From Nocardioides limicola (GTDB taxonomy: Bacteria > Actinomycetota > Actinomycetes > Propionibacteriales > Nocardioidaceae): a stretch of DNA of 64,000 nt. The notes under the pieces were generated by a model, which was given only the letters and a program-made list of their open reading frames with translations, was not told where the DNA came from and searched no databases. How positions within the stretch are numbered: position 1 is the stretch's first letter; every line of letters begins with the position of its first letter. Shown here piece after piece: positions 1 through 8,412 of this stretch. Location of the stretch: the NCBI RefSeq assembly GCF_016827675.1, contig NZ_JAERJA010000006.1:62001-126000 (forward strand). The letters are read 5' to 3'. The translations under genes were made by a program, and so were the position numbers.

Positions 1-85
1 ACGTACAGATCCGGCTGCTCGGCCCTTGCCCCATCAGCGGCCAACTCCGGATGTGCACTACGTATCGGAGGGTAGTTCTGGAACC

Positions 86-721
86 ATGGCCGCCGTGAGC
101 GCACAACCGGGCTACGACGAACTCGCCTCCGCCTACGACGAAGCCTTCCCCGTTGCATACACCTCCGCGGTGGAGCGCCACGCGGTTGCCATCTTCGCCG
201 ATGCCGTCTTGGCGAGTGGGCTGACCGGGACCGTCCTTGACATCGGTTGCGGCACCGGGCATGTCGCTCACGACCTTTCGAAGCGCGGCATCGACGTCGT
301 GGGTGTCGACCCATCCGAGGCAATGCTGGCCCTTGCTGCAAAGCGTTACCCAGACATCCGGTGGTCTCAGGGTGACGCGAGGATTTCTCATCTGGCCGCA
401 GACGATCGGCTAGCAGGCATCATCGCCCGCTTCAGCCTCATCCACTTGGACCCCCAGGTGGTGCCGGAGATCCTTACCGCCTGGGTTGAGCGTCTTCAGC
501 CCGGCGCCCACGTCCTGGTCGCGTTCCAGTGCAGCGATGATGCTGCAGAGCCAGTCGTCGAGTTCCCGCACCGGGTCGCCCGCGCGTGGAGGTGGCGTCC
601 AGACGCGTTGTCAACTGCGCTGACCGCTGCAGGACTGTCCGAAAAGTGGCGCTCCATTGCTTCGCCTGACGACTTGCATCGCTACCCCGAATGTCATCTT
701 CTTCATCAGATCCCGGTGTAG
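86..721 (+). CDS. Class I SAM-dependent methyltransferase
   Basis: A 211-residue protein with a Rossmann methyltransferase fold. Motif I is VLDIGCGTGHVA near residue 50, and the acidic end of strand beta2 is GVDPSEAM, about 20 residues later. These bind S-adenosylmethionine; the methyl acceptor cannot be deduced. I chose the ATG at 86 because the residues encoded upstream in the same frame (from 26) look non-coding and the family normally starts near the GYDELASAYDE helix. It is monocistronic, and its 3' neighbour is decayed DNA. The methyltransferase call is firm; the substrate is unknown. Confidence 0.8.
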   Translation: MAAVSAQPGYDELASAYDEAFPVAYTSAVERHAVAIFADAVLASGLTGTVLDIGCGTGHVAHDLSKRGIDVVGVDPSEAMLALAAKRYPDIRWSQGDARISHLAADDRLAGIIARFSLIHLDPQVVPEILTAWVERLQPGAHVLVAFQCSDDAAEPVVEFPHRVARAWRWRPDALSTALTAAGLSEKWRSIASPDDLHRYPECHLLHQIPV

Positions 722-772
722 CGAGCGGCCGCGACGCCGGCCAACGGCTGCGGAGCGGGAATGTCTTCCGAC

Positions 773-904
773 CTAGCTCGGTGGGCGGAGTTCGGGCGGG
801 AACTCGTCGTTCTTCGAGTAGTAATCGATCGCGCGAGTTCGCTGCTCAGGGGTGAGGCTGTCGAGCCACTGGTCGAAGCGCGCGCCGCCACCGTGGCCCC
901 AAGA
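773..904 (-). pseudogene. C-terminal remnant of an unidentified protein
   Basis: On the minus strand an in-frame stop at 905-907 is followed by 43 protein-like codons, including FDQWLDSLTPEQRTRAID and a proline-rich end, then a TAG at 773-775. There is no start codon and no recognisable family. The rest of 722-1183 has no convincing gene on either strand; a short minus-frame stretch around 908-970 could be more of the same broken gene. Confidence 0.35.
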
Positions 905-1183
905 CTAGGGCCGGCCGCTCGCTGCACCGCCAGCGCTCGAGGTCGTCAAGGGCACCTGAGACGGCGTAGCGCTGCCCGGCTCCCCGTGGATGACCGGCGC
1001 CGGGCGTGACGGCAACTGTGACAGGCTGAGGTGGTGGACCTCGGCTTCCGCGGGGAGGTCGCCGACCTACACCGGTACCGGCGGGGGGGGTGCCCGGATG
1101 AACCGGCCTGCGCCAGTGGGGGACGGACACACGGGTGTGCCGTGCGGGGTGGACGGTGCCGTCACGGCTGGGCGTTGCCGGCT

Positions 1184-1816
1184 TCACCGGGGCTGCATCT
1201 GGATGCGGTTTCGGCGGACCCGCACCAGGCCTTCGTCAGTGAGCGCGCCGAGGGCGCGGGTGACCGTGACCCGCGACAGTCCGAGCTCAGCGGCGAGGCC
1301 ATCTTGCCCGTCGTCGAGCGCGATCGCGCCTTGAGAGTCGGCCATCTCACGCAGGCGATCCAGCACCCGAGTAGCGGGATCCTGGATCGCTGCGTCCAGG
1401 AAGTCGGCACGCGAGCGGTTGGCCTGAGTGGCGAGGTGGAGGGCGGTCTGCAGGAGCACCGAACGGTCGGACTCGACCAAGTCCAGGAACAGTGCTCGGG
1501 GGATGGTGCGGACGCGGCAGCGGGTGAGCGTCATCCACGTGAACAGGTGGTTCTGCCCGGCGAGCGCAGTGGCCTTGTCAATGGCGACGGGGGCGTCGTC
1601 GACCCGGATCCGGGCGACCCGCCCGCTTGCGGAGGTGCGCAGGGCGACGGCGCGCCCGGCCTCGATGATCTGCAGCGAGTCGCACGGCTCACCCTCGAGC
1701 GCGAGCACGGTGTCGGCGGGGACCATCCGGGCCGAGCTCTGGGAGGTCACGCGCTCGCACGCGGTGTCGTCGAGGCCACTGAACAGGGGGATCTTCCGCA
1801 GGGCGTCGAAGTCCAT
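1184..1816 (-). CDS. Crp/Fnr family transcriptional regulator
   Basis: A 210-residue regulator. The N-terminal half (MDFDALRKIPLFSGLDD onward) is a cyclic-nucleotide-binding-like beta-barrel; the C-terminal third holds a winged helix with LAAELGLSRVTVTRALGAL as recognition region. The start at 1816 begins exactly where the family's 'L..iplFsgL' N-terminus begins; longer in-frame extensions are not protein-like. It is divergent from the TauE/SafE permease. The 61-bp gap holds a perfect 16-bp palindrome (1837-1852) that may be its operator. The effector ligand is unknown. Confidence 0.85.
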   Translation of the reverse strand: MDFDALRKIPLFSGLDDTACERVTSQSSARMVPADTVLALEGEPCDSLQIIEAGRAVALRTSASGRVARIRVDDAPVAIDKATALAGQNHLFTWMTLTRCRVRTIPRALFLDLVESDRSVLLQTALHLATQANRSRADFLDAAIQDPATRVLDRLREMADSQGAIALDDGQDGLAAELGLSRVTVTRALGALTDEGLVRVRRNRIQMQPR

Positions 1817-1836
1817 GACCACAAGTATGCGCCGTG

Positions 1837-1852
1837 CGTATCGCGCGATACG
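1837..1852. promoter_or_regulatory. Palindromic candidate operator, Crp/Fnr-TauE intergenic region
   Basis: CGTATCGCGCGATACG is a perfect 16-bp palindrome lying between the divergent starts at 1816 and 1878. Its position suits a site bound by the dimeric Crp/Fnr regulator controlling both genes. It does not match the classical E. coli CRP or FNR consensus, so the assignment is inference. Confidence 0.5.
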
Positions 1853-1877
1853 GAGTACAGGCGCCTGCCGCCCTACC

Positions 1878-2657
1878 GTGACGCTCGTGCCTGATGGTTC
1901 CGCCGATCTCATCCTCGTCATCGCCGCCGTCATCGGCGTCAGTGCCGTGCTCCAAACGAGCACAGGGTTCGGGTTCGCGATCCTCAGCGCCCCACTGCTG
2001 ACCGCACTCGTGGGCGGCCCGATGGCGGTCACCACCATCACGATCACGGGGGCAACCGTCGACGCCCTGATCCTGGGCGGAAGGCGCACCCTTCCGCGAC
2101 CCGACTGGCGCAGCGTCGTCGTGCTGGCGCTGTGGTCCACGCCCGGCATGGTTCTCGGAGCTGTGGCGCTGGCCAGGATGCCTCAGTCCGGGCTGCAGCT
2201 GCTGGTCGCGGCCGCTGTCCTCCTGGCGGTCGCCCACCGGGTGTACGCCGTCCGCCGTGACCTAGAGGAGTCATCACAGGCCACGCGCGTCCGAAGGCGT
2301 GGGTGGCACGCTCCTGTCGCCGGCCTCACCTCGGGGGCTCTCGGCACGTCGACCACCTTGGCCGGACCACCCGTGGTCATGTATCTCACCCGACATCTCG
2401 GAGACCCGCTGACAACGCGGGACACCCTGGTCGCGCTGTCCCTAGTGCGGCTCCCGCTGGCGATCCTCGTCCTCACGCAAGCCGGAGCCTGGGCTCCGCC
2501 CACCTCGGGGCTGTTCGTCATCCTTGCCGCCGGGGTCGTCGGCTGTGTCGCCGGACAGGGCGTGCACGCGCGCCTGGACCACCGGTCCTACCAGCGCGCG
2601 ACTCTCGGACTCCTCGCCGTCGCGGCCGCCGCCGCGACCATCGCGGCGGTGATCTGA
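1878..2657 (+). CDS. TauE/SafE family anion permease
   Basis: About 259 residues with alternating hydrophobic segments, beginning with a long one (LILVIAAVIGVSAVLQTSTG) and ending with VAAAAATIAAVI. The conserved QTSTGFGFAI loop and the second-half counterpart GALGTSTTLAGPPVV are typical of the duplicated TauE/SafE (sulfite exporter) fold. These integral membrane proteins move sulfite, sulfoacetate or other organic anions; the substrate here is unknown. The start is a GTG at 1878 (alternative GTG at 1887), and the long upstream extension overlaps the divergent regulator. Probably controlled by the neighbouring Crp/Fnr protein. Confidence 0.8.
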   Translation: MTLVPDGSADLILVIAAVIGVSAVLQTSTGFGFAILSAPLLTALVGGPMAVTTITITGATVDALILGGRRTLPRPDWRSVVVLALWSTPGMVLGAVALARMPQSGLQLLVAAAVLLAVAHRVYAVRRDLEESSQATRVRRRGWHAPVAGLTSGALGTSTTLAGPPVVMYLTRHLGDPLTTRDTLVALSLVRLPLAILVLTQAGAWAPPTSGLFVILAAGVVGCVAGQGVHARLDHRSYQRATLGLLAVAAAAATIAAVI

Positions 2658-2802
2658 GATGCAGGGCACGCCGGCGAAGCGCGCCCTCCATTGACAGGGC
2701 ATCCGGTCGTCCCGAAAACCGAACCTCCCAGGGGCACGCCGCAGGTCGCCGGTCGAGACCGCCCGGTCATAGCCGATGAGCGAGTGCAGGGATGTGAGTC
2801 CG

Positions 2803-3345
2803 TCAGAGCGCCGCGAGTCGCTGCACGAGGGAGTGACACAGGTCCGCGGTCGCGCCGGCGTCCAGGTCGTGAGTGACGGCTCCCTCGATGGCGAAGGTGA
2901 CGACCGCGGCCTCGGCGTCGCGTTGAGCGCCCGAGACCTGGATGGTCAACTGCTCCTCGAAGAGGGCTTCCACCTGCCGGTGGAAGTCGGAGTGCCACTC
3001 CGCGATTCGCGGTGACCTGGCTACGCGGGCATGAACGGTGGCGACCAGGTGGCGTACTGGCCTCAGGTTGTCGACGAGCCACACGAACTGCTGCGCCAGG
3101 GATTGGTGGGCGACAGTCTCGTGCTGCTGGAGGAGAACCTCCAGGTACAGGTCGGCGACCGCGACGAACAGTTCGTCCTTGTCACCGAAGTACCAGTACA
3201 GGGTTGTTGGGGTGACTCCGGCGGCGGCGGCGATCTTGCCCATCGATGCCCCGTCGTAGCCCGCCGAGAGGAACAGTGAACTGGCGGCGGCAACGATCGC
3301 GTCGCGCTTCGCCTGCCGGGACTCGTCGTGTCGGTTACGTGGCAC
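2803..3345 (-). CDS. TetR family transcriptional regulator
   Basis: A 180-residue TetR regulator. The N-terminal HTH (residues ~10-55) includes IVAAASSLFLSAGYDGASMG and the recognition helix ending in TPTTLYWYFGDKDELF. The C-terminal ligand domain is short and has no family-specific motif that I recognise. It is divergent from an alpha/beta hydrolase. The shared intergenic region carries a perfect 9-bp inverted repeat with a further half-site, which suggests that it represses the hydrolase and itself. Confidence 0.85.
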   Translation of the reverse strand: MPRNRHDESRQAKRDAIVAAASSLFLSAGYDGASMGKIAAAAGVTPTTLYWYFGDKDELFVAVADLYLEVLLQQHETVAHQSLAQQFVWLVDNLRPVRHLVATVHARVARSPRIAEWHSDFHRQVEALFEEQLTIQVSGAQRDAEAAVVTFAIEGAVTHDLDAGATADLCHSLVQRLAAL

Positions 3346-3353
3346 ACCTCATC

Positions 3354-3405
3354 TTGACAGGCATTCAAGAGCGATGCCAGCATCTCTTGAATACCAATCA
3401 AGAGG
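3354..3405 (+). promoter_or_regulatory. Promoter with TetR-type operator for the alpha/beta hydrolase
   Basis: A TTGACA -35 element (3354-3359) is followed 18 bp later by a CAGCAT -10-like hexamer. Overlapping it, ATTCAAGAG (3363-3371) and CTCTTGAAT (3384-3392) form a perfect inverted repeat with a 12-bp spacer, and a related half-site AATCAAGAG lies at 3397-3405, next to the Shine-Dalgarno AGAGGAG. An operator covering the promoter is the expected layout for repression by the divergent TetR protein. Confidence 0.55.
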
Positions 3406-3413
3406 AGCTCCTT

Positions 3414-4364
3414 GTGATCGACCGCAGCGAAGTCTTCTTCCCCTCAGGGGAGGATCGATGTCACGCATGGCTGTATCTGCCCGAGGGCGCGACCCCGGCG
3501 ACTCCTGCGCCGGTTCTCGTCATGGGCCACGGCCTAGGGGCCATCAAAGAGATGCGTCTGGCCGCGTTCGCCGAACGATTCCAGGCCGAGGGATACGCCT
3601 GCCTTGTCTTCGACTACCGCCACTTCGGGCAGAGCACGGGCGAGCCCAGGGAGCTGCTGAGCATCCCCCGGCAGCGCGAGGACTGGCGGTCAGCGGTGGC
3701 CTTCGCACGCACACTGCCCGACGTCGATCCAGCCTCGGTGATCGTGTGGGGCACTTCGTTCGGAGGAGGACATGCCATCGTTACGGCCGCCGACGATCCC
3801 TCCATCGCGGCGTCGATCGCGCAGTGCCCCTTCACTGACGGGTTCGCGTCCCTGACGAGGATTCCGCCCAGAGCGGCTGCTCGCCTGACCCTGGCGGCGC
3901 TCCGCGACCTCCTCGCCGCAGCAACCGGAGGCGAACCCGTGCGGGTGCCGGTTGCTGCCCTCCCCGGCGAGGTCGCTCTGATGAGTGCGGACGACGTCTC
4001 CGAAGGAGTGCTCGAGTTGCTTGAAGCGTCCGGTCTCACCGAAGCCGAGTACAGGTCCGAAGTCCCGGCTCGCATCGGCCTCGCTGTGCCCCTCGCGAGA
4101 CCAGGTCGCCGAGCTAAGGACCTGACCAAGCCTGCCCTGTTCTGCGTCTGCGACCGCGACACCGTCGCCCCCGCACGAGCCACACTGCGCCACGCCGCCA
4201 AAGCACCCAAGGGAGAGGTCCGCCGCTACGACGCCGGCCACTTCGACATCTACCTCGGCGACGACTTCGACCAGGTCATCGCCGATCAGATCGCGTTCCT
4301 ACGGCAACACGTGCCGTCGCGCCTCAACGGGACAACCAACGTTGGTGACGCCGGCGGAGTGTGA
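3414..4364 (+). CDS. Alpha/beta hydrolase (dienelactone hydrolase/esterase-like)
   Basis: About 316 residues with an alpha/beta-hydrolase core. VLVMGHGLGAIKEM gives the oxyanion region, VVWGTSFGGG-type GTSFGG the nucleophile elbow (Ser), CDRDTVAP the acid and YDAGHFDIY the catalytic His. The N-terminus (VFFPSGEDRCHAWLYLPEG) is typical of cytoplasmic acyl hydrolases of the FrsA/DLH type. The start is a GTG at 3414 preceded by AGAGGAG at 3401-3407; the longer upstream frame covers the operator and the regulator and is rejected. Substrate unknown; expression is probably controlled by the divergent TetR. Confidence 0.8.
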   Translation: MIDRSEVFFPSGEDRCHAWLYLPEGATPATPAPVLVMGHGLGAIKEMRLAAFAERFQAEGYACLVFDYRHFGQSTGEPRELLSIPRQREDWRSAVAFARTLPDVDPASVIVWGTSFGGGHAIVTAADDPSIAASIAQCPFTDGFASLTRIPPRAAARLTLAALRDLLAAATGGEPVRVPVAALPGEVALMSADDVSEGVLELLEASGLTEAEYRSEVPARIGLAVPLARPGRRAKDLTKPALFCVCDRDTVAPARATLRHAAKAPKGEVRRYDAGHFDIYLGDDFDQVIADQIAFLRQHVPSRLNGTTNVGDAGGV

Positions 4365-4427
4365 ACGCGCCACATTCGCGAGCTCTTCGGCGTCTTCCTA
4401 TGCCGCGATCGGCTCGCTCCTGATGAC

Positions 4428-4837
4428 GTGCGGGTGCCGGTCCTCGATGATGTCCTCGTGGCAGTACGCGAACTACCGGCCCATCGGGCCGCGGCGCTGC
4501 GCGCGCACCCTTCACCTACGAGCAGGTCGGGGCAACCGCCGGCGAGCGACCGGTGGGGTACGACTGGTTGGAGCGCTCCGCGCCGTTGGCCCGTCGAGAC
4601 TTCGAGGGTGCATCCACGGACCTGTTCATGTGGCGACTCCACGAGCGGGCCGGACTCCGCGTGCAGGCATCTGAGTCACCGCTCCGACAGGACACTGTAG
4701 TTCTTATGCATCTCGGCCTGGGTCCTGCCTCACGCTTGGCCACTCTCGGCGGACCCATCACACGGAGGGTGCAGCAACTGATGACCACGCGCTATCTGCG
4801 CGCGTTGGACCGTCCCGAATCTCGACATGTTCGCTGA
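4428..4837 (+). pseudogene. DUF1990 family protein, frameshifted and internally deleted
   Basis: DUF1990 proteins read 'aaaLraapftYeeVGat...GYd.l.....G...Fe.a...l..WrmHr.aGlrv...lglGp' and end in a GPV.r..Q....RYL.al motif. Here the start (LRAHP) is in one frame and PFTYEQVGATAGERPVGYDW follows in another, which implies an indel near 4500-4510. After HLGLGPASR the frame jumps directly to GGPITRRVQQLMTTRYLRAL, the C-terminal motif, so the central beta region is deleted near 4730. Two independent lesions make this a dead gene. The family's function is poorly defined. Confidence 0.6.
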
Positions 4838-4988
4838 GGCAGGTGTTCAGGCGGGTCGGAGTGGGTGCGACTGGTCCAGGCGCAGCGCTGGTGGCAGGCG
4901 CCGATCGTACTCAGCTCACGCATCAGCAGTCATCTCCACTGCCTGCTGCCCGCGCTATCGGTGGCCGGCGCGGGCAGCAGGGAATCGC

Positions 4989-5390
4989 TCAGGCGACCGC
5001 GGTCCCTTCGAGTTCGATCATCTGGCCGGGAATCGCCAGCCGAGTCACGCCGAGCATGGTGGTTGCCGGCGCTACCTGGGCGGCTCCTAGCCGCGAAGCC
5101 AGCACTCCGTAGTGCTGGAAGAGCAGGTCGACGTCGGTGGTGTAGACGTTGAGCCGGACGAGGTTGGCCAGCGACATGCCGGCCGCCGTGAGCACGGCCT
5201 GTAGGTTGTCCAGGCTCAACGCAACCTGGGCTGCCATGTCTCCCTCATGCCGGGGAGTTCCGTCGGTCCCCATCGCGGTCTGCCCAGAGCAGTACAACGT
5301 CCGCGTGTGGCCGGCGACCACCTCGCCCTGGTTGAACCCCATCTCCAACGACCACGTCACCGGGTTTACGGCCACTCGTTCGATTGCCAC
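4989..5390 (-). CDS. Rid family protein (YjgF/YER057c/UK114)
   Basis: A 133-residue Rid fold. The start includes NPVTWSLEMGFNQGEVVAGHTRTLYCSGQ (cited here only to mark residues 9-37), followed by GDMAAQVALSLDNLQAVL and NLVRLNVYTTDVD. Canonical RidA enamine/imine deaminases carry an arginine in the P-A-R-S segment near the C-terminus; here that segment reads APATTMLGV, so the catalytic Arg is absent. It probably belongs to a Rid subgroup without classical 2-iminopropionate deaminase activity. It is divergent from the WYL regulator across a 126-bp gap, which suggests linked regulation. Confidence 0.8.
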   Translation of the reverse strand: MAIERVAVNPVTWSLEMGFNQGEVVAGHTRTLYCSGQTAMGTDGTPRHEGDMAAQVALSLDNLQAVLTAAGMSLANLVRLNVYTTDVDLLFQHYGVLASRLGAAQVAPATTMLGVTRLAIPGQMIELEGTAVA

Positions 5391-5516
5391 ATCAGCTCCA
5401 TTCAGGTTCCTACGGGGCGTGTCCCCGATTGCGCGTCGCCGCGGTTCGGCGGCGCGTCATGAACCCTGCCGTTGAATCACGACACCTTGTGTCAGGTATT
5501 CGATAGCGTCTCTCAC

Positions 5517-6488
5517 GTGCGAGCAGATCGGCTGGTGTCCTTGGTTCTACTGCTGCGTCAACGCGGCCAGCTGACCGCGGACACGCTGGCCCAGGAGCTC
5601 GAGGTCTCTCAGCGCACTGTCCTGCGCGATATCGAAGCGCTTTCCGCAGCCGGCGTCCCCGTCTACGCCGAACGTGGCCGGTACGGCGGGTTCTCCCTGT
5701 TGCCGGGGTTCCGGACAGAGCTCACCGGCCTCAACCACGACGAAGCCCTCGCGCTGCTCACCGCCGGCTCGGGACCCGGCGAGCAGATCTTCGGACTCGG
5801 AACCGCTCTCGCATCAGCCATGCGGAAAATCGTTGGCGCGCTCCCCGAGAGCCACCAGGTCGCTGCGAACATCGCGGTCCAGCGAATCCTCGTCAATCCC
5901 GATACCGACCTGCTCTCCCGTCGCCTGACCCAAGACCAGCTGCCTGACGCCACCCTGATAGTGGTGCGCCGCGCGGTCCTCGCCGGACGCAAACTGCGGA
6001 TCCACTACGCCTCCCGCGACCAGCCACCTCAGTGGCGCACGGTGGACCCGATCGGCCTGGTCACCGTGCGAGACAAGGGCTACCTGCTGGCCACCGAATC
6101 CGGCACTGACCGGACCATGCGGATATCGCGGATCCACGCCGCCGAAGAGCTCCCCGAACGGGCGCAGCGAGCAGATCAGGTCGACCTCGAACACATCTGG
6201 GCCCAACGCTGTGCCCAGTTCCTGTCCGAGGGCCACATCCCCGTTCAGGTACGGGTGAACCCGGCGCGCCGGGATGAGCTACTCGACATGGCCGAAGCCG
6301 TGCGCGCCGAAGAGCCCGAACCAGACGGCTGGCTACGCCTCGAGGTCACCTTCCAAGACCTCTGGCATGCAGAGTGGGCGCTATGGCAACTCGGCACCAA
6401 CGCCGAAGCACTCGCCCCGCCCGAACTGCGCGCCGCGCTGCACACTCGGGCACGCGCGGTCGCCGACCGCTATCGAGAGCATGCCTGA
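5517..6488 (+). CDS. YafY-type HTH/WYL domain transcriptional regulator
   Basis: About 323 residues. An N-terminal HTH_11 domain (RADRLVSLVLLLRQRG to TVLRDIEALSAAGVPVY, with ERGRYGGF wing) is followed by a WYL domain (ILVNPDTD... LRIHYASRDQPPQWRTVDPIGLV) and a C-terminal WCX extension. WYL proteins sense nucleic-acid or small-molecule ligands and usually regulate an adjacent gene. I chose the GTG at 5517 because the first helix begins there and a TTGAAT/TATTCGATAG-like promoter lies just upstream, compatible with a leaderless or short-leader transcript. Its likely target is the divergent Rid gene. Confidence 0.8.
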   Translation: MRADRLVSLVLLLRQRGQLTADTLAQELEVSQRTVLRDIEALSAAGVPVYAERGRYGGFSLLPGFRTELTGLNHDEALALLTAGSGPGEQIFGLGTALASAMRKIVGALPESHQVAANIAVQRILVNPDTDLLSRRLTQDQLPDATLIVVRRAVLAGRKLRIHYASRDQPPQWRTVDPIGLVTVRDKGYLLATESGTDRTMRISRIHAAEELPERAQRADQVDLEHIWAQRCAQFLSEGHIPVQVRVNPARRDELLDMAEAVRAEEPEPDGWLRLEVTFQDLWHAEWALWQLGTNAEALAPPELRAALHTRARAVADRYREHA

Positions 6489-6766
6489 GCCCGAACCGAT
6501 CCGGCGCGCGCCCACCCGGTGCCTGCCCACTTCGGAGCGAGGTCGAAACCCACCAGCACCGGTGCGACTCAAGAACTGAGCGGTGTCGAACCCGCCCCAT
6601 TCGGGGCTGATCGGGATCGGACGCCACGCCAGGCTCGGCACATCTCCGGGGGCAAGCCGACGTGGAAAAAGACCTGGGTACGCAGCCCACGACCGGGCAC
6701 TCGAAGCGAACTGACAGCGCGGCACAGTGAACAACCCGTCGGGAGGGCCGCCTACCTTCCTCCCAT

Positions 6767-8389
6767 GTGCGCACAGAACCAAGGGGACGTTGTCGCTCGA
6801 TCGAACGGTTGGAGGCCGAGTCGGACCTCCGTCGCTTGAACAACGAGTACTGCCATGGAGCAGACAAGCGGGACCGGGATCGATTCGCCGCTGTCTGGGC
6901 ACCGCAGGCGGTCTGGGTGGTCGGCCCCCAGCAACAGTTCGAGGGCGTCGACGTGATCTGCGATGCGGTGGCCCGGCAGTGCGCAGCGTTTCGACGGATG
7001 CTGCAGTGGACACGCGAGGCGCTGGTCTGGAAGAACACCGCGCTGCGACTGATCAACGGGCTCATCCCTCACTTTCACGAGGGCAACCTCAGCGGCGCCG
7101 CGCGCACGGGTGAGATCGACGTACCCTCCACACCGCTCGACCGGATCGGACGACGAACCGGGACCGTGCTCCAGCATCCCCGTCGCCAGTTCTTCACCGA
7201 CACTGTTCGCGCCGAGCTCTCCTTCGCGATGGAGAACTTCGCCTTCGACCCCGTGCGCGCCCGCGACCGGCTGACGGTGGTGATCGAGGAGTACGGTCTT
7301 GCCGGGCTCGTGTCGGCCCGGCTCTCAGAGCTCTCCGGTGGCCAACAGCAGGCCGTCGCCACCGCCGCGGCCACTGCGCATGAGCCGGACGTGCTGCTTC
7401 TCGACGAACCGACCTCCAACCTGTCTTCGGACGCCTTCGCCCGGTTCCGGATCAACCTGATGCGCCTCAAGGAGCAAGGGACGACGATCGTCATCGCCGA
7501 GCATCGCGTGCACCAACTCCGTGAGATTGCCGACCGCACGGTGTTGCTGCGGGACGGACGCGTCGACACCATCTGGGATGCCGACCAACTCGCCAAGCTG
7601 GACGATTCTGACCTCCTGAGTCTGGGTCTACGCGCCCAGTGCCCCCCGGCACGGCTGCCGCCCGTGCCGGCCGCTGGTGCCAGCATCGCGGCCGGCCCGC
7701 TGTCGCCAGTGGGGGTTTCGGAGTCGTCCGGCGTCACCCTCGACGGGGTGCGCTGCCACTTCCGTGGCCGGCTGGTGCTCGCTGTCGATCACGCCCTGTT
7801 CCGGGCGGGCAAGGTGACCGCGATCCGCGGGCCCAACGGCGTCGGCAAGACCACCCTGGTGCGCGCGATCGCCGGTCTGCAGCGTCACGCCGGGGCCGTC
7901 AGCATCGATGGCCGACGGGCATCGCGTTCACGGCGACAGCGCGCCACTTCGATGGTGATGCAAGACGTCCAGCGGCAACTCTTCTCCGACTCGGTGTCGG
8001 CTGAGCTCACCGTCGGTCTCCCTGCCGACCTGCGTGCCCGAACTCGTGTCGACGCCGCCATGCACGACCTGAACCTCCACGGTCTCGGGGATCGCCATCC
8101 GCTTTCGCTGTCCGGAGGTCAGCAGCAACGCCTGGTCGTCGCGGCGGTGCGCCTCGCCAGACGGTCCGTGGTCATCTTCGACGAACCCAGCTCCGGCGCC
8201 GACCGGTTCCACCTCGAAGCCGTCGCCGCGGCCATTCGTAGCGTGGCTGACGAAGGGGCGACGGTCCTGCTCGTCAGTCACGACGAGGAGCTCGTCACGC
8301 TGGCCGCCGACGCCGAGCTCCGCCTCCGTATCCCTGGATCGACACGTCCGGGCGTGCGAACCGATCACGAGCGAGTTCCCATGCCGTGA
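6767..8389 (+). CDS. NTF2-like fragment fused in frame to tandem ECF-type ABC ATPase lacking the first Walker A
   Basis: One 540-residue reading frame made of unrelated parts. Residues ~12-90 (IERLEAESDLRRLNNEYCHG...) are the N-terminal part of a SnoaL/NTF2-like protein. At ~95 the frame changes to ALRLINGLIPHFHEGNLSG, the segment that normally directly follows Walker A of an energy-coupling-factor ATPase. That first ATPase keeps its signature (LSGGQQQAVATA) and Walker B (VLLLDEP) but has no P-loop. The second ATPase is complete (IRGPNGVGKTTLV, LSLSGGQQQRLV, VVIFDEPSSG). ATG 6765 opens a different frame (MCAQNQGDVVAR), so an extra indel near 6800 is likely. No EcfT or S-component neighbours exist. 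Probably non-functional as a transporter. Confidence 0.7.
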   Translation: MRTEPRGRCRSIERLEAESDLRRLNNEYCHGADKRDRDRFAAVWAPQAVWVVGPQQQFEGVDVICDAVARQCAAFRRMLQWTREALVWKNTALRLINGLIPHFHEGNLSGAARTGEIDVPSTPLDRIGRRTGTVLQHPRRQFFTDTVRAELSFAMENFAFDPVRARDRLTVVIEEYGLAGLVSARLSELSGGQQQAVATAAATAHEPDVLLLDEPTSNLSSDAFARFRINLMRLKEQGTTIVIAEHRVHQLREIADRTVLLRDGRVDTIWDADQLAKLDDSDLLSLGLRAQCPPARLPPVPAAGASIAAGPLSPVGVSESSGVTLDGVRCHFRGRLVLAVDHALFRAGKVTAIRGPNGVGKTTLVRAIAGLQRHAGAVSIDGRRASRSRRQRATSMVMQDVQRQLFSDSVSAELTVGLPADLRARTRVDAAMHDLNLHGLGDRHPLSLSGGQQQRLVVAAVRLARRSVVIFDEPSSGADRFHLEAVAAAIRSVADEGATVLLVSHDEELVTLAADAELRLRIPGSTRPGVRTDHERVPMP

Positions 8390-8412
8390 ACTAGCGAGGA
8401 TCGCTAGATCAT

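Noticed and set aside
9-85. Upstream start of the first methyltransferase (frame open from 26)
   Set aside because: Residues before the ATG at 86 are not family-like.
6489-6764. Minus-strand peptide-like stretch (PIPISPEWGGFDTAQFLSRT) in the gap before the ATPase fusion
   Set aside because: Reads like protein over some 40 residues but has no start and no family that I can name; too weak to list as a gene. The gap otherwise shows nothing.
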